Source of the DNA: Thalassoglobus polymorphus
Lineage (GTDB): Bacteria; Planctomycetota; Planctomycetia; Planctomycetales; Planctomycetaceae
Assembly: GCF_007744255.1 (NCBI RefSeq)
Contig: NZ_CP036267.1
Coordinates: 6,168,001-6,232,000, forward strand
Direction: 5' to 3'
DNA length: 64,000 bases
The translations under genes and the position numbers were made by a program. Positions 55,075 through 64,000 of the stretch are shown here, one piece after another. The notes beneath the pieces were generated by a model. It was not told the DNA's origin. It worked only from the letters and a program-made list of their open reading frames with translations, and did not search any database. Position 1 is the first letter of the stretch; every line of letters starts with the position of its first letter.

Positions 55075-57825
55075 ATGAGTAATGCGAATCCATTTGATGC
55101 GGAAACCACCCTCTCGACAAAAGCGGGCGATTTCAAAATCTATCAGCTGCAAAAACTTGTTGATGCCGGTTTGGGCGACATCTCAAGGCTTCCCTACTCG
55201 ATTCGAGTTCTCCTGGAATCTGCTCTTCGGAACTGCGATGGCTTCGCGATTTCCGAGGATGACATCAAGAATATCGCTTCCTGGAGCCCGAAAAACACCA
55301 CAGCGACCGAAATTCCTTTCAAGCCGGGGCGCGTTGTCCTGCAGGATTTTACTGGTGTTCCCGCAGTTGTCGATCTGGCAGCTTTGCGTGAAGCGATGGT
55401 GAAGATGGGTGGCGATCCCAAGAAAATCAACCCGCTTGTGCAGTGCGATCTGGTGATCGACCACAGTGTCCAGGTGGACCAGTTTGCGACCAAACTGGCG
55501 TTGCAATTTAATGTCGATAAAGAATTTGAACGAAACAACGAGCGGTATCAATTCCTGAAATGGGGACAGCAGGCGTTTCAAAACTTCCGAGTTGTTCCAC
55601 CAGCGACGGGGATTGTTCACCAGGTGAACTTAGAGTACCTCGCCGGCGTGGTTTTGACCTCCGATGGAAAAGCTTATCCCGATTCGCTCGTCGGGACAGA
55701 TTCGCACACGACCATGATCAACGGGCTGGGCGTTGTTGGTTGGGGTGTCGGGGGTATCGAAGCTGAAGCTGTCATGCTTGGTCAGCCAATTTACATGCTC
55801 TTGCCAGAAGTTGTCGGCTTTAAACTCGTCGGCAAACTCCCCGAGGGAGCAACCGCGACCGACCTTGTGCTCACTGTCACTCAGATGCTGCGGTCTCACG
55901 GTGTGGTTGGGAAGTTCGTCGAATTCTACGGACCGGGACTGGCTGGAATGTCGCTGCCGGACCGGGCGACTCTCGCCAACATGGCACCTGAATATGGGGC
56001 GACGATGGGCTTCTTCCCTGTCGACGATGAAACGCTCCGCTATCTCGAACGAACAGGTCGTTCCGCCGAACAAATTGATCTTGTTGAAAAATACTTCAAG
56101 GCTCAGGGAATGTTCCTGACACCTGAATCTCCAGATCCAGAGTTTACTGCCACGCTCGAACTCGACATGGGAACAGTCGAGCCATCACTCGCTGGCCCCA
56201 AACGCCCGCAAGACCGAATTGTTCTGACGGGTATGAAGAGTCAGTGGGAACAGGATCTGAGTGCGACATTCGGGAAATCAACCAAAGGTGGTGAATCGAC
56301 CCCAGAGTCCATGACTTCCGAAGGGGGAGCTGCGGTTGCAACTGCGGTTGCTGAAGACCCCGGACTCGCAGGGGTTCCCGTGGAGTTCGATGGCAAAAGC
56401 TTTGAGTTGAAGCATGGTTCTGTTGTCATCGCGGCAATTACCAGTTGTACGAACACGAGCAATCCGTCCGTAATGATCGGGGCGGGACTTTTGGCACGTA
56501 ATGCAATTGCCAAGGGGCTCAGCAGCCAACCGTGGGTCAAGACAAGTCTCGCTCCTGGATCACGTGTGGTGACGGACTACCTCGCCAACTCGGGACTGAA
56601 TGTTCCCCTCGACGCTCTTGGTTTCAACCTCGTCGGTTATGGCTGTACGACCTGTATTGGGAACTCTGGTCCGTTGCCAGAGCCGATCTCCAATGCGATT
56701 CAGGAGAACGATCTTGTTGCCTGTTCCGTCTTGTCGGGGAACCGAAACTTTGAAGGCCGCGTCAATCCAGACGTGAAAGCCAACTATCTTGCATCTCCTC
56801 CTTTGGTTGTCGCTTACGCACTTGCAGGCACAACCGATATTGATTTGACCACTGAGCCGATCGGTCAGGACAGTGATGGAAATGATGTGTTCCTCAAAGA
56901 TATCTGGCCGACTCAAAAAGAGATCGCCGATACGATCGCCTCTGCGATGTCTCCGGAGATGTTCGTCAAACAATACTCTGAGTCGGCAGCTGGCCCACCA
57001 GAATGGCAGGCAATCTCTGGTGCAGAAGGAGACCTTTACGCTTGGGATCAGCAGAGCACATACGTGCAAGAGCCTCCGTTCTTCCAGGACATGGACACCG
57101 AGCCAGCACCAATCAAAAGCATCAGCGGCGCTCGCTGTCTTGTCAGTGTTGGAGATTCAACAACCACCGACCACATCAGTCCTGCCGGGAACATCAAAGC
57201 CGATTCTCCAGCTGGGAAGTACCTGCAAGACAACGGGATCGCCGCTGCCGACTTCAACAGCTATGGAAGCCGCCGTGGAAACGATCGCGTGATGACTCGC
57301 GGAACCTTCGCAAATATCCGGTTGCGAAATCTTCTCGCTCCCGGAACTGAAGGTGGAATGACAACTCACATTCCATCCGGTGAGCAAATGTCGATCTTCG
57401 ATGCGTCGTTGAAGTACCAGGAAGAGGGAACTCCGCTTGTTGCACTGGCTGGCAAAGAATACGGCACCGGTTCCTCACGAGACTGGGCAGCCAAGGGGAC
57501 ACAGCAACTCGGAATTCGAGTTGTCATCGCAGAGAGTTTCGAACGAATCCACCGTTCCAACTTGATCGGAATGGGAGTGCTTCCTCTGCAGTTCCGCGAA
57601 GGGGAAAGCCGCGAAGCTTTCGACCTCGACGGAAGCGAAATCTTCGATGTTGTCCTCGACGATAACCTCAAACCGCTTCAGGCGGTTGAAGTGACCGCTC
57701 GCAAGGCCAATGGCGACGAAGTTCACTTCATCACCACCTGCCGCATCGACACCCCCGTTGAAGTTGAGTACTACCGCAACGGCGGGATCCTTCACAAAGT
57801 GCTGAGAGACTTGGCCAAGAGTTAG
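55075..57825 (+). CDS. acnA: Aconitate hydratase A
   Basis: 916 residues, the usual length of AcnA/IRP-type aconitases. It interconverts citrate and isocitrate in the TCA cycle. The [4Fe-4S] cluster Cys are in [11 protein letters not shown] (about 457) and [10 protein letters not shown] (about 523 and 526). Near the C-terminus the swivel-domain motif [14 protein letters not shown] is intact. The ATG has GGAG 12 bases upstream. It is separated from sucD by about 9 kb. Confidence 0.96.
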   Translation: MSNANPFDAETTLSTKAGDFKIYQLQKLVDAGLGDISRLPYSIRVLLESALRNCDGFAISEDDIKNIASWSPKNTTATEIPFKPGRVVLQDFTGVPAVVDLAALREAMVKMGGDPKKINPLVQCDLVIDHSVQVDQFATKLALQFNVDKEFERNNERYQFLKWGQQAFQNFRVVPPATGIVHQVNLEYLAGVVLTSDGKAYPDSLVGTDSHTTMINGLGVVGWGVGGIEAEAVMLGQPIYMLLPEVVGFKLVGKLPEGATATDLVLTVTQMLRSHGVVGKFVEFYGPGLAGMSLPDRATLANMAPEYGATMGFFPVDDETLRYLERTGRSAEQIDLVEKYFKAQGMFLTPESPDPEFTATLELDMGTVEPSLAGPKRPQDRIVLTGMKSQWEQDLSATFGKSTKGGESTPESMTSEGGAAVATAVAEDPGLAGVPVEFDGKSFELKHGSVVIAAITSCTNTSNPSVMIGAGLLARNAIAKGLSSQPWVKTSLAPGSRVVTDYLANSGLNVPLDALGFNLVGYGCTTCIGNSGPLPEPISNAIQENDLVACSVLSGNRNFEGRVNPDVKANYLASPPLVVAYALAGTTDIDLTTEPIGQDSDGNDVFLKDIWPTQKEIADTIASAMSPEMFVKQYSESAAGPPEWQAISGAEGDLYAWDQQSTYVQEPPFFQDMDTEPAPIKSISGARCLVSVGDSTTTDHISPAGNIKADSPAGKYLQDNGIAAADFNSYGSRRGNDRVMTRGTFANIRLRNLLAPGTEGGMTTHIPSGEQMSIFDASLKYQEEGTPLVALAGKEYGTGSSRDWAAKGTQQLGIRVVIAESFERIHRSNLIGMGVLPLQFREGESREAFDLDGSEIFDVVLDDNLKPLQAVEVTARKANGDEVHFITTCRIDTPVEVEYYRNGGILHKVLRDLAKS

Positions 57826-57849
57826 GACTCTTTGGAGCATGGAAGTTGA

Positions 57850-57883
57850 AACAGCCCGGAACAGACTATCGTTCCGGGCTGTT
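57850..57883. terminator. Terminator between acnA and the convergent esterase
   Basis: AACAGCCCGGAAC, 8-base loop, GTTCCGGGCTGTT: thirteen perfect pairs. Confidence 0.75.
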
Positions 57884-57926
57884 GTCGTATGTAGGGCATT
57901 TTCACGCTTGTCCATGTCCGGTACGA

Positions 57927-58652
57927 CTACTTCGATTCGAAGTACTTTGACATTTCCGGCGCAACCTTGTTGAGTTCATTGACGATGAGTGGTGCAGTGA
58001 GTTTCGCTCCTTTGGTGTTCAGGTGGGTGCGATCAAGGCCGCCCTTGGGTTGTTCGTAGGAAATCTCAATGCACTTTTCGGGGCCGAGTTTCTCGCAAAG
58101 TTCAATGCTTCGAGTATGGAGATCGACAACCGGAACATTGAGTTCTTTGCCAACTTTTTTGACGGCAGTAACGTAAGGAACCAGTGACGATGTGATCTTG
58201 CCCTGTTCGTTAAATCTTCTGCGTGTGAGTGATGTGACCAGAATTGGTGTCGCTCCGATCTCCCGTGACTCATTGACGTATTGTTTCAGGAATTCTGTAT
58301 AGGTCGTCGAGGGATCTGTCTCACGGGCTTCTCCTTTTCCGGGTTGGTCGTTGTGGCCAAATTGAATCAAAATGTAATCGGGCTTTAAGTCCAGGCACTT
58401 CTGCCAGCGTCCCTCTGCCCGAAAACTCTTTGAACTTCTCCCGCCAGCAGACAAGTTGACGCACTTTGCTTTTTCGTTCAAAAGATCGCTGAATCCTTTT
58501 CCCCAGCCTGCTGTATCGGTGACGGTCGAATCTCCCGCCAGCACAATCGTCACCGGTTTCTCATCCGCCATTCCATAGCGACACATCAAAGCCGCTGCCA
58601 CACAGAAGTAAATTTGTCGTCGTGCGAGGTTGTTGAACTGCCGAAGCGTCAT
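57927..58652 (-). CDS. SGNH/GDSL hydrolase, rhamnogalacturonan acetylesterase-like
   Basis: 241 residues with a signal peptide (about 1-29). Catalytic Ser in VLAGDSTVTD (GDS, about 40), the Gly block CVNLSAGGRSS, the Asn block FGHND, and the Asp/His pair DRTHLN near the C-terminus. This order matches rhamnogalacturonan acetylesterases, which remove acetyl groups from pectin-type chains. It fits the polysaccharide-degrading profile of the sulfatase and PSD1 genes. Confidence 0.87.
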   Translation of the reverse strand: MTLRQFNNLARRQIYFCVAAALMCRYGMADEKPVTIVLAGDSTVTDTAGWGKGFSDLLNEKAKCVNLSAGGRSSKSFRAEGRWQKCLDLKPDYILIQFGHNDQPGKGEARETDPSTTYTEFLKQYVNESREIGATPILVTSLTRRRFNEQGKITSSLVPYVTAVKKVGKELNVPVVDLHTRSIELCEKLGPEKCIEISYEQPKGGLDRTHLNTKGAKLTAPLIVNELNKVAPEMSKYFESK

Positions 58653-59045
58653 CTTTGAAAGCCTTGTTGTTTAAATGAACGAGTCGAAAGAAAGTGATTA
58701 TGATTCTTTATTGTTAGCGTACTTGCTCCCTTTTCATTCGAGAAGCGACTTTAGAAATTGCGGAGCAGACTCTGTTTATCATGTGAATGGCCAACGGTTC
58801 GATGCTGTGCAGATGGCGATGCAACCAAGCGTTCTTTCTCTGTGACAACTGTCCCTTCACGTTTTCTTTTCTGCTAGAACAGTTTGCTCTACCGTGTGCC
58901 CGTGAAGAACTCGTTTGATTAATAAAATTGCTGTTCGCCACGAGGCAGAACCTGTACACCAATTCGAAAGATGCTCTAAGATGTCGGCAGAGATTCCATC
59001 GCCTCTAAATTTTGTAAACATGCCGAAGATTGACCGCTCGAGCTT
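58653..59045. other. 393-bp divergent space
   Basis: Promoter region of the esterase and miaA genes. Contains A7 (58874-58979); nothing else is identified. Confidence 0.45.
58874..58979 (-). repeat. Family A palindromic repeat, copy A7
   Basis: TAGAACAGTTTGCTCTACCG, GTGCCCGTGAAGAACTCG, AAAATTGCTGTTCGCCACG, GGCAGAACCTGTACACC, AATTCGAAAGATGCTCTAA. A full copy about 65 bp before miaA. Confidence 0.85.
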
Positions 59046-59981
59046 ATGAAATTCCCACTCGAAATTTTGCAGCAGTGTTGGTTTCTGGCTGGTCCGACGG
59101 CATCGGGTAAGACGGCTCTGGGCATCGAACTGGCGAAGCGGATCGGCGGAGAAATTATTTCGCTGGACTCGATGGCGATTTATCAGCAGATGGATATCGG
59201 GACAGCCAAGCCGACGCCCGCAGAGCAATCGCAAATCCCACATCATCTGATTGATGTCATCGCAGCTCATGAGGATTTCTCAACGGCTGACTATATGGAG
59301 CAGTCCCGCGCTGCGTGCGAGGAGGTACTCTCTCGAAAGAAAATACCGATCTTCGTCGGCGGAACCGGACTCTATTTGCGGGCGGTCCTCCGAGGTGTTT
59401 TTGAAGGACCAGAAGCAGACTGGGACTATCGTCGGCAGCTTGAAGAACGAGCTCAGCACGAAGAGGCCAACTGGCTGTACAGCCAACTCCAATCTGTGGA
59501 CTCGGCCACGGCGGAGCGACTTCATCCGAATGACGCCAGGCGACTGATCCGGGCTCTGGAAATTCATCACGTCACCGGGTCACCCGCCTCGGAGCTTCAA
59601 GATGAGGGGCCACTTCCGAAGGAAGAACAACCGAAGCATGTTTATTGGCTTCATCCAGATCGTGATTGGCTTTACGAGAGAATCAATCGGCGTGTGGAAC
59701 TGATGATAGAGCAGGGGCTGGAAGAAGAGGTCCGCTCTCTACTTGCTCTTGATCCACCGATCGGACGGACTGCCCGGCAAGGTTTGGGGTATCGGGAGAT
59801 GATCGATTTCGTCGAAGGTCGGATTGCAACCATCGAGGAGGCGATCGAATTGATTCAGACTCGGACACGGCAATTCGCAAAACGGCAGCACACCTGGTTT
59901 CGAAATCTGGAAGAGTGCAGAGCGATTGAATTTCCCCGAGAAGCGACGACAGCCTCGCTTCTGGAAAGATTCGTAGATTGA
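59046..59981 (+). CDS. miaA: tRNA dimethylallyltransferase
   Basis: 311 residues. P-loop GPTASGKT at about 14-21, SLDSMAIYQQMDIGTAKP at about 38-55 and GGTGLYLRAVLRGV at about 102-115 are MiaA signatures. It adds a prenyl group to A37 of tRNAs reading UNN codons. The insert (PNDARRLIRALEIHHVTG) and C-terminal region are typical. The start is ATG at 59046; upstream purine-rich sequence is weak. Confidence 0.95.
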   Translation: MKFPLEILQQCWFLAGPTASGKTALGIELAKRIGGEIISLDSMAIYQQMDIGTAKPTPAEQSQIPHHLIDVIAAHEDFSTADYMEQSRAACEEVLSRKKIPIFVGGTGLYLRAVLRGVFEGPEADWDYRRQLEERAQHEEANWLYSQLQSVDSATAERLHPNDARRLIRALEIHHVTGSPASELQDEGPLPKEEQPKHVYWLHPDRDWLYERINRRVELMIEQGLEEEVRSLLALDPPIGRTARQGLGYREMIDFVEGRIATIEEAIELIQTRTRQFAKRQHTWFRNLEECRAIEFPREATTASLLERFVD

Positions 59982-60195
59982 TTTGGTTTACGTCCAAATG
60001 AATCGCTTGTTGAAGGTCGCTCAGCGTTCAGAATGGCTGGGGGAATCTGCCCAGAACCGTTTTCAAATTGAGATTCTTTGATGCCAAGCCTAGGATATAG
60101 GGAGTCCCCATCATGCCGTCAGCGGGTCAGGGATTGAGATCCTGAGAGAAAATGGAGGCGGGGACTGTTGGGTGGCATCAAAATAGAATCAAACT

Positions 60196-61638
60196 ATGAA
60201 CAACAACGCACAAGCGTGCAGCGGATTTTTCCCTGCCACGTCTCGAAGAGATTTTCTTTCGCAGTTCGGAATGGGGCTGGGTGCGGTCGCGCTTTCTCAA
60301 CTGGGAGAGCCTGAGAAGGTTCTTGCGGATGCAGGGGCGATGCAGTCGTTGCATCATCCAGCGAAGGCGAAACGGGTCATCTTTCTGTTTCAGGCGGGGG
60401 GACCGTCTCAAATGGAGACGTTCGATTACAAGCCTGTTCTCAACGAACGTCAGGGACAGGAACTCCCGGATGAAGTTCGTAAAGGGCAACGGCTGACCGG
60501 GATGAGTGGGAATCAATCAAGCTTGCCGCTGGTCGGATCACCTTTCAAATTTGCACAACATGGAGAGAGTGGAGCCTGGCTCAGCGAAGCATTTCCGGAG
60601 ACTGCGAAGGTTGTGGATGAATTGTGCTTCGTGAAAAGTCTCCACACTGAGGCGATTAACCATGGCCCCGCAGTCACCCATGTGCAGACCGGGTCTCAAT
60701 TCCCCGGTCGTCCAAGCATGGGATCTTGGCTGAGTTATGGTCTGGGTGCAGAGAACGAAAACCTGCCCGCGTTTGTCGTGATGGTCACCAAAGACAAAGG
60801 TGGTCAGCCGCTGGTCTCGCGATTATGGGGTAGTGGATTCCTTCCGTCGCGGCATCAGGGAGTTCGCTTCCGGGCAGGTGACGAACCGGTATTGTATATC
60901 AACAATCCCAAAGGGCTCGGCAGCGAGAACAAGCGGAGCATGCTCGATGCGTTGAGTCAGCTACACCAGTTGGAGCTCAAAAAATCACCCGACCCGCTGA
61001 TTGAAACTCGCATCTCACAATATGAGTTAGCGTTCCGAATGCAGACAGCCATTCCCGAAGCGACTGACTTTTCAGGAGAGACCGCGAAGACGTTTGAGAT
61101 GTACGGAGAGGATTCCAAAAACCCTGGAACGTTCGCAGCCAACTGTCTTCTGGCTCGTCGTTTGACTGAGCGGGGAGTTCGATTTGTGCAGCTGTACCAT
61201 CAAGGATGGGATCACCACGGCGGCATCCCCGGTGGCATTAAAGGACAGGCTAAGCAAACCGATCAACCGGCATCAGCACTGATTCAAGATCTCAAACAGC
61301 GTGGTCTACTCGATGAGACCCTCGTGATTTGGAGCGGAGAATTCGGTCGCACGAATTACTGTCAGGGGAAGCTGAGTGCCAACTTTGGTCGAGATCATCA
61401 CCCACGTTGTTTTTCTGGTTGGCTGGCTGGTGGAGGGATCAAAGGAGGGATGAGCTTCGGTGAGACAGATCCTTTCTGCTATAATATTGTTGAGAACCCG
61501 GTTCATGTTCACGATTTTCAAGCGACGATTTTGCACCTTCTGGGAATTGATCATGAACGGCTGACCTACAAATACCAGGGGCGACGTTTCCGCCTGACCG
61601 ACGTTCACGGACACGTTGTCAACGAAATCCTCGCGTGA
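60196..61638 (+). CDS. DUF1501 protein with twin-arginine signal
   Basis: 480 residues. The N-terminal TSRRDFLSQFGMGLGAVALS is a Tat signal (RR at about 17-18). The DUF1501 body contains FLFQAGGPSQMETFDYKP, FGRTNYCQ and the His-rich HVHDFQATILHLLGIDHERLTY segment. It belongs to the alkaline-phosphatase/sulfatase-like superfamily, but the function of DUF1501 is unknown. It is nearly always paired with a DUF1549/DUF1553 cytochrome gene, as here, the partner following after 53 bp. Confidence 0.92.
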   Translation: MNNNAQACSGFFPATSRRDFLSQFGMGLGAVALSQLGEPEKVLADAGAMQSLHHPAKAKRVIFLFQAGGPSQMETFDYKPVLNERQGQELPDEVRKGQRLTGMSGNQSSLPLVGSPFKFAQHGESGAWLSEAFPETAKVVDELCFVKSLHTEAINHGPAVTHVQTGSQFPGRPSMGSWLSYGLGAENENLPAFVVMVTKDKGGQPLVSRLWGSGFLPSRHQGVRFRAGDEPVLYINNPKGLGSENKRSMLDALSQLHQLELKKSPDPLIETRISQYELAFRMQTAIPEATDFSGETAKTFEMYGEDSKNPGTFAANCLLARRLTERGVRFVQLYHQGWDHHGGIPGGIKGQAKQTDQPASALIQDLKQRGLLDETLVIWSGEFGRTNYCQGKLSANFGRDHHPRCFSGWLAGGGIKGGMSFGETDPFCYNIVENPVHVHDFQATILHLLGIDHERLTYKYQGRRFRLTDVHGHVVNEILA

Positions 61639-61691
61639 GAGTGCACCACACTTTCCCGAAAACCTCATCGATCACTCTACGAGTTTGACTC

Positions 61692-64000
61692 ATGAATCAA
61701 TTATTCTCCATTGCGGTAGCTGCGATTTTGTTGACCAGCGTCTTACACGCTGAGGATGAAATCAGTTTCAACCGAGACATTCGTCCGATTCTCTCTGATA
61801 AATGTTTTGCCTGTCATGGGCCTGAAGAAGCGTCCCGAGAAGGAGGGTTTCGGCTCGATGACCAAGAGAGCTCTTACGGAGAAGCGGACTCGGGTGAGCA
61901 TCCCATCGTTCCCGGAAAACCGAATGAGAGTGAATTGATCGCCCGGATTTTATCCGATGACGAATCGATTCAAATGCCTCCAGCAGAAACGAACAAGTCG
62001 CTGACCGCGGCTGAAAAAGAACTGCTGAAGAAGTGGATTGCCAGCGGTGCGGAATGGGAAGCTCACTGGTCGTTCATCCCTCCCGAGCTTCCTGAACTGC
62101 CGGAAGTTTCTGAGTCAGAATGGGTGAAGAATGAAATCGATCGGTTTATTCTTGCGAGGCTCAAAAAAGAGGGACTCGTCCCCACTGAGCAGGCAGACAA
62201 AGCAACACTGATTCGCCGAGCAACGTTTGACCTGATCGGACTTCCTCCAACTCCTGAAGAAGTCAAAGCGTTTCTGGCAGACGATTCACCCGATGCATAC
62301 GAAAAAGTGATCGACCGACTTCTTGCATCCGAACGTTTTGGCGAGCATGTTGGCCGCTTCTGGCTGGATGCTGCTCGATACGGCGATACACACGGACTGC
62401 ACCTGGACAACTATCGTGAAATGTGGCCCTATCGAGATTGGGTGCTTAAAGCGTTCAACAAGAATATGCCGTTTGATCAGTTCATCGTGGAGCAGGTCGC
62501 GGGTGATTTAATTCCGAATCCAACAGACGATCAACTCATCGCCACCGGTTTTAATCGTGCTCACGTGACGACCAGCGAAGGAGGTTCCATTGCTGCCGAA
62601 GTTCACATGCGGAACGTCGTTGACCGTGTGGTTACTTTCGGAACCGTCTTCATGGGGACGACGCTAGAATGCACGAGCTGTCACGATCATAAATTCGACC
62701 CACTCACCATGACAGATTTCTACTCGCTGTATGCTTACTTCAACAGCATCGATGGAAACCCTCTCGATGGAAATAAGAAAGACCCGGCACCTGTTCTGAA
62801 AGTTCCGACTGAAGAAGAGAAAGCCAGGCTCGCAAAATTTGACGCGGAGATTGCAGAATTACAAAAACAGCTCAATCAACCATGGCCTGAATTGGTCGCA
62901 GCTGAAACCGCATGGGCCAACACGGTTCTTGAGGAGTCAGGGGACGGCGACGTGACTTGGGATGTTGTTGTTCCAGATGAATTCACATCGAGTGGTGGGG
63001 CTGATCTCAAAGTTCTCGAAGACAATTCTATTCTCGCAACTGGCCCAAACCCTGCGAAGGAAATCTACGAGGTCGTGAAACAGATCGAAGGGACCGGTTG
63101 GCAGGGGATCAGGTTGGAAGGTCTTCTTGACAAAGCCAACACGAATGGCGGAACTGGTCGAAGCTCGAACAGCAACGTCGTCCTAACCGAGTTCGAAGTC
63201 TACGCTGCTTCCCTTCCAGATGAAGGTGAGGAGCCGCAATGGAAACGAGTGGACATCGTCAAGGCGTCTGCCGATCACGCTCAAACGAATGGTGACTTCA
63301 AAATTGAAAATGCGATCGACGGAAAACCAAAAACCGGCTGGGCAACAGAAGGCTACGCGAAGAAAGAGCCTCGTACCGCATTGTTTCAAACGAAAGCTCC
63401 TTTCGGATTAGAAGGGAAAAGCCTCGTTAAAATCGTCCAGAAGTATGAGTCGGTCTACGCAAACCATCAATTTGGACGGTATCGACTTTCGCTCACCAAG
63501 CAACAACCGATCCGTTCAGAAGTTCCCGCAGAGATCCTGACGATCCTGAAAGTGGAGTCGGAAAAGCGAGACCAAAAACAGAAGGATGCTTTACGGAAAT
63601 ATTACCGGGACAACGTCACAACGGATGCCGGTTACATCGCAGTTCGTGATGGATTGGCTGCGAAGAATAAGGCGAAGACGGACCTCAATAATGCAATTAC
63701 GACAACTCTGATATGGAAAGAAAAAGCGAAACCGGTACCGGCTCATATTCTCACACGTGGAGAGTACGATCAACCCGGAGAGGAAGTGTCGCGTCGAACT
63801 CCAGAGTTCTTGCCGCCGATGGCAGAGGGATTACCGAATGACCGTATGGGATTGGCTCAATGGCTGATCAGTCGAGAGCATCCATTAACAGCTCGCGTCA
63901 CAATCAATCGCTTCTGGCAGCAATTCTTCGGAACCGGTCTTGTGAAAACTTCAGAAGATTTCGGATCGCAAGGCGAGCAACCGAGTCACCCACAGTTGCT
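61692..64000 (+). CDS. Planctomycete cytochrome C / DUF1549 / DUF1553 protein, 3'-truncated by the window end
   Basis: 769 codons to the window edge with no stop. Signal peptide about 1-20, haem-type motif CFACHG (Cys38, Cys41, His42), DUF1549 at about 125-330, and a second CxxCH-like CTSCHD at about 337-341 next to DHKFDPLT. The middle part lacks a clear discoidin domain but has beta-rich segments. The DUF1553 domain begins at about 715 ([23 protein letters not shown]). It is codirectional with the DUF1501 gene, 53 bp away, so they form an operon. Confidence 0.9.
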   Translation, partial: MNQLFSIAVAAILLTSVLHAEDEISFNRDIRPILSDKCFACHGPEEASREGGFRLDDQESSYGEADSGEHPIVPGKPNESELIARILSDDESIQMPPAETNKSLTAAEKELLKKWIASGAEWEAHWSFIPPELPELPEVSESEWVKNEIDRFILARLKKEGLVPTEQADKATLIRRATFDLIGLPPTPEEVKAFLADDSPDAYEKVIDRLLASERFGEHVGRFWLDAARYGDTHGLHLDNYREMWPYRDWVLKAFNKNMPFDQFIVEQVAGDLIPNPTDDQLIATGFNRAHVTTSEGGSIAAEVHMRNVVDRVVTFGTVFMGTTLECTSCHDHKFDPLTMTDFYSLYAYFNSIDGNPLDGNKKDPAPVLKVPTEEEKARLAKFDAEIAELQKQLNQPWPELVAAETAWANTVLEESGDGDVTWDVVVPDEFTSSGGADLKVLEDNSILATGPNPAKEIYEVVKQIEGTGWQGIRLEGLLDKANTNGGTGRSSNSNVVLTEFEVYAASLPDEGEEPQWKRVDIVKASADHAQTNGDFKIENAIDGKPKTGWATEGYAKKEPRTALFQTKAPFGLEGKSLVKIVQKYESVYANHQFGRYRLSLTKQQPIRSEVPAEILTILKVESEKRDQKQKDALRKYYRDNVTTDAGYIAVRDGLAAKNKAKTDLNNAITTTLIWKEKAKPVPAHILTRGEYDQPGEEVSRRTPEFLPPMAEGLPNDRMGLAQWLISREHPLTARVTINRFWQQFFGTGLVKTSEDFGSQGEQPSHPQL

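Noticed and set aside
1..64000. CRISPR arrays, prophage genes, integrases, rRNA or tRNA genes
   Set aside because: No regularly spaced direct repeats with unique spacers, no phage structural genes and no RNA signature were seen. The short palindromes are dispersed rather than arrayed.

Overview
The window is a stretch of a planctomycete chromosome. The diagnostic genes are the two large proteins built from a planctomycete cytochrome C domain plus DUF1549 and DUF1553 (10342-13203 and 61692 to the end), a DUF1501 protein, a PVC-type haem-binding dehydrogenase, a sulfatase, a DUF1559 pseudopilin-like protein, a membrane Ser/Thr kinase and several GTG/TTG-open frames. Family-level placement in Planctomycetaceae is an inference from gene content; no rRNA or tRNA gene was seen.

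Layout. 1-5 kb: phosphotransferase, RluA-type pseudouridine synthase, apt, Ser/Thr kinase, CbiX-like chelatase. 5-13.2 kb: secreted catabolic block (sulfatase, haem-binding dehydrogenase, PSD1 cytochrome). 13.7-26.6 kb: an envelope-stress-like block with a zinc-ribbon/PH membrane protein, ExoD, DUF2254, a YeaQ/GlsB protein, DUF1328, a sigma-54 response regulator, a 1311-aa hybrid histidine kinase, a DUF2383 four-helix protein and a coiled-coil lipoprotein. 26.8-32.5 kb: FAD monooxygenase, two candidate small RNAs, an FHA-GAF-sigma-54 activator with a small downstream partner, and a lipoprotein. 32.5-43.2 kb: VCBS-repeat protein, a glutamine-amidotransferase-like protein lacking the nucleophile Cys, two planctomycete-type hypotheticals, larE, a phytanoyl-CoA dioxygenase-like protein and an RND membrane-fusion protein. 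43.6-49.5 kb: YugP-like metallopeptidase, a RAYT transposase between two REP doublets, sucD, aroA-rsmB. 49.5-54.4 kb: an accessory-looking stretch with palindromes, a PIN-domain protein, and a DUF1559/hypothetical/DUF1573 triad. 54.4-64 kb: acnA, SGNH esterase, miaA, DUF1501 and a PSD1 cytochrome gene running off the window.

Two signals stand out. (1) Sigma-54 (-24/-12) promoter-like sites, all with the exact GG-N10-GC spacing, lie in front of exoD, DUF1328, DUF2383 and the coiled-coil lipoprotein, and possibly the PH-domain gene. These genes surround the sigma-54 response regulator and its hybrid kinase, so the block reads as one locally encoded envelope-stress regulon. (2) The intergenic spaces are full of short palindromic elements. 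Family B is about 78 bp with terminal inverted repeats and an inner hairpin. Families A and C are about 60-105 bp and share the same arms with different centres. Together they give more than 20 full or partial copies, with no complete copy inside a gene. A third family forms the two doublets flanking the RAYT transposase, and one stray doublet of a fourth kind lies near the PIN gene.
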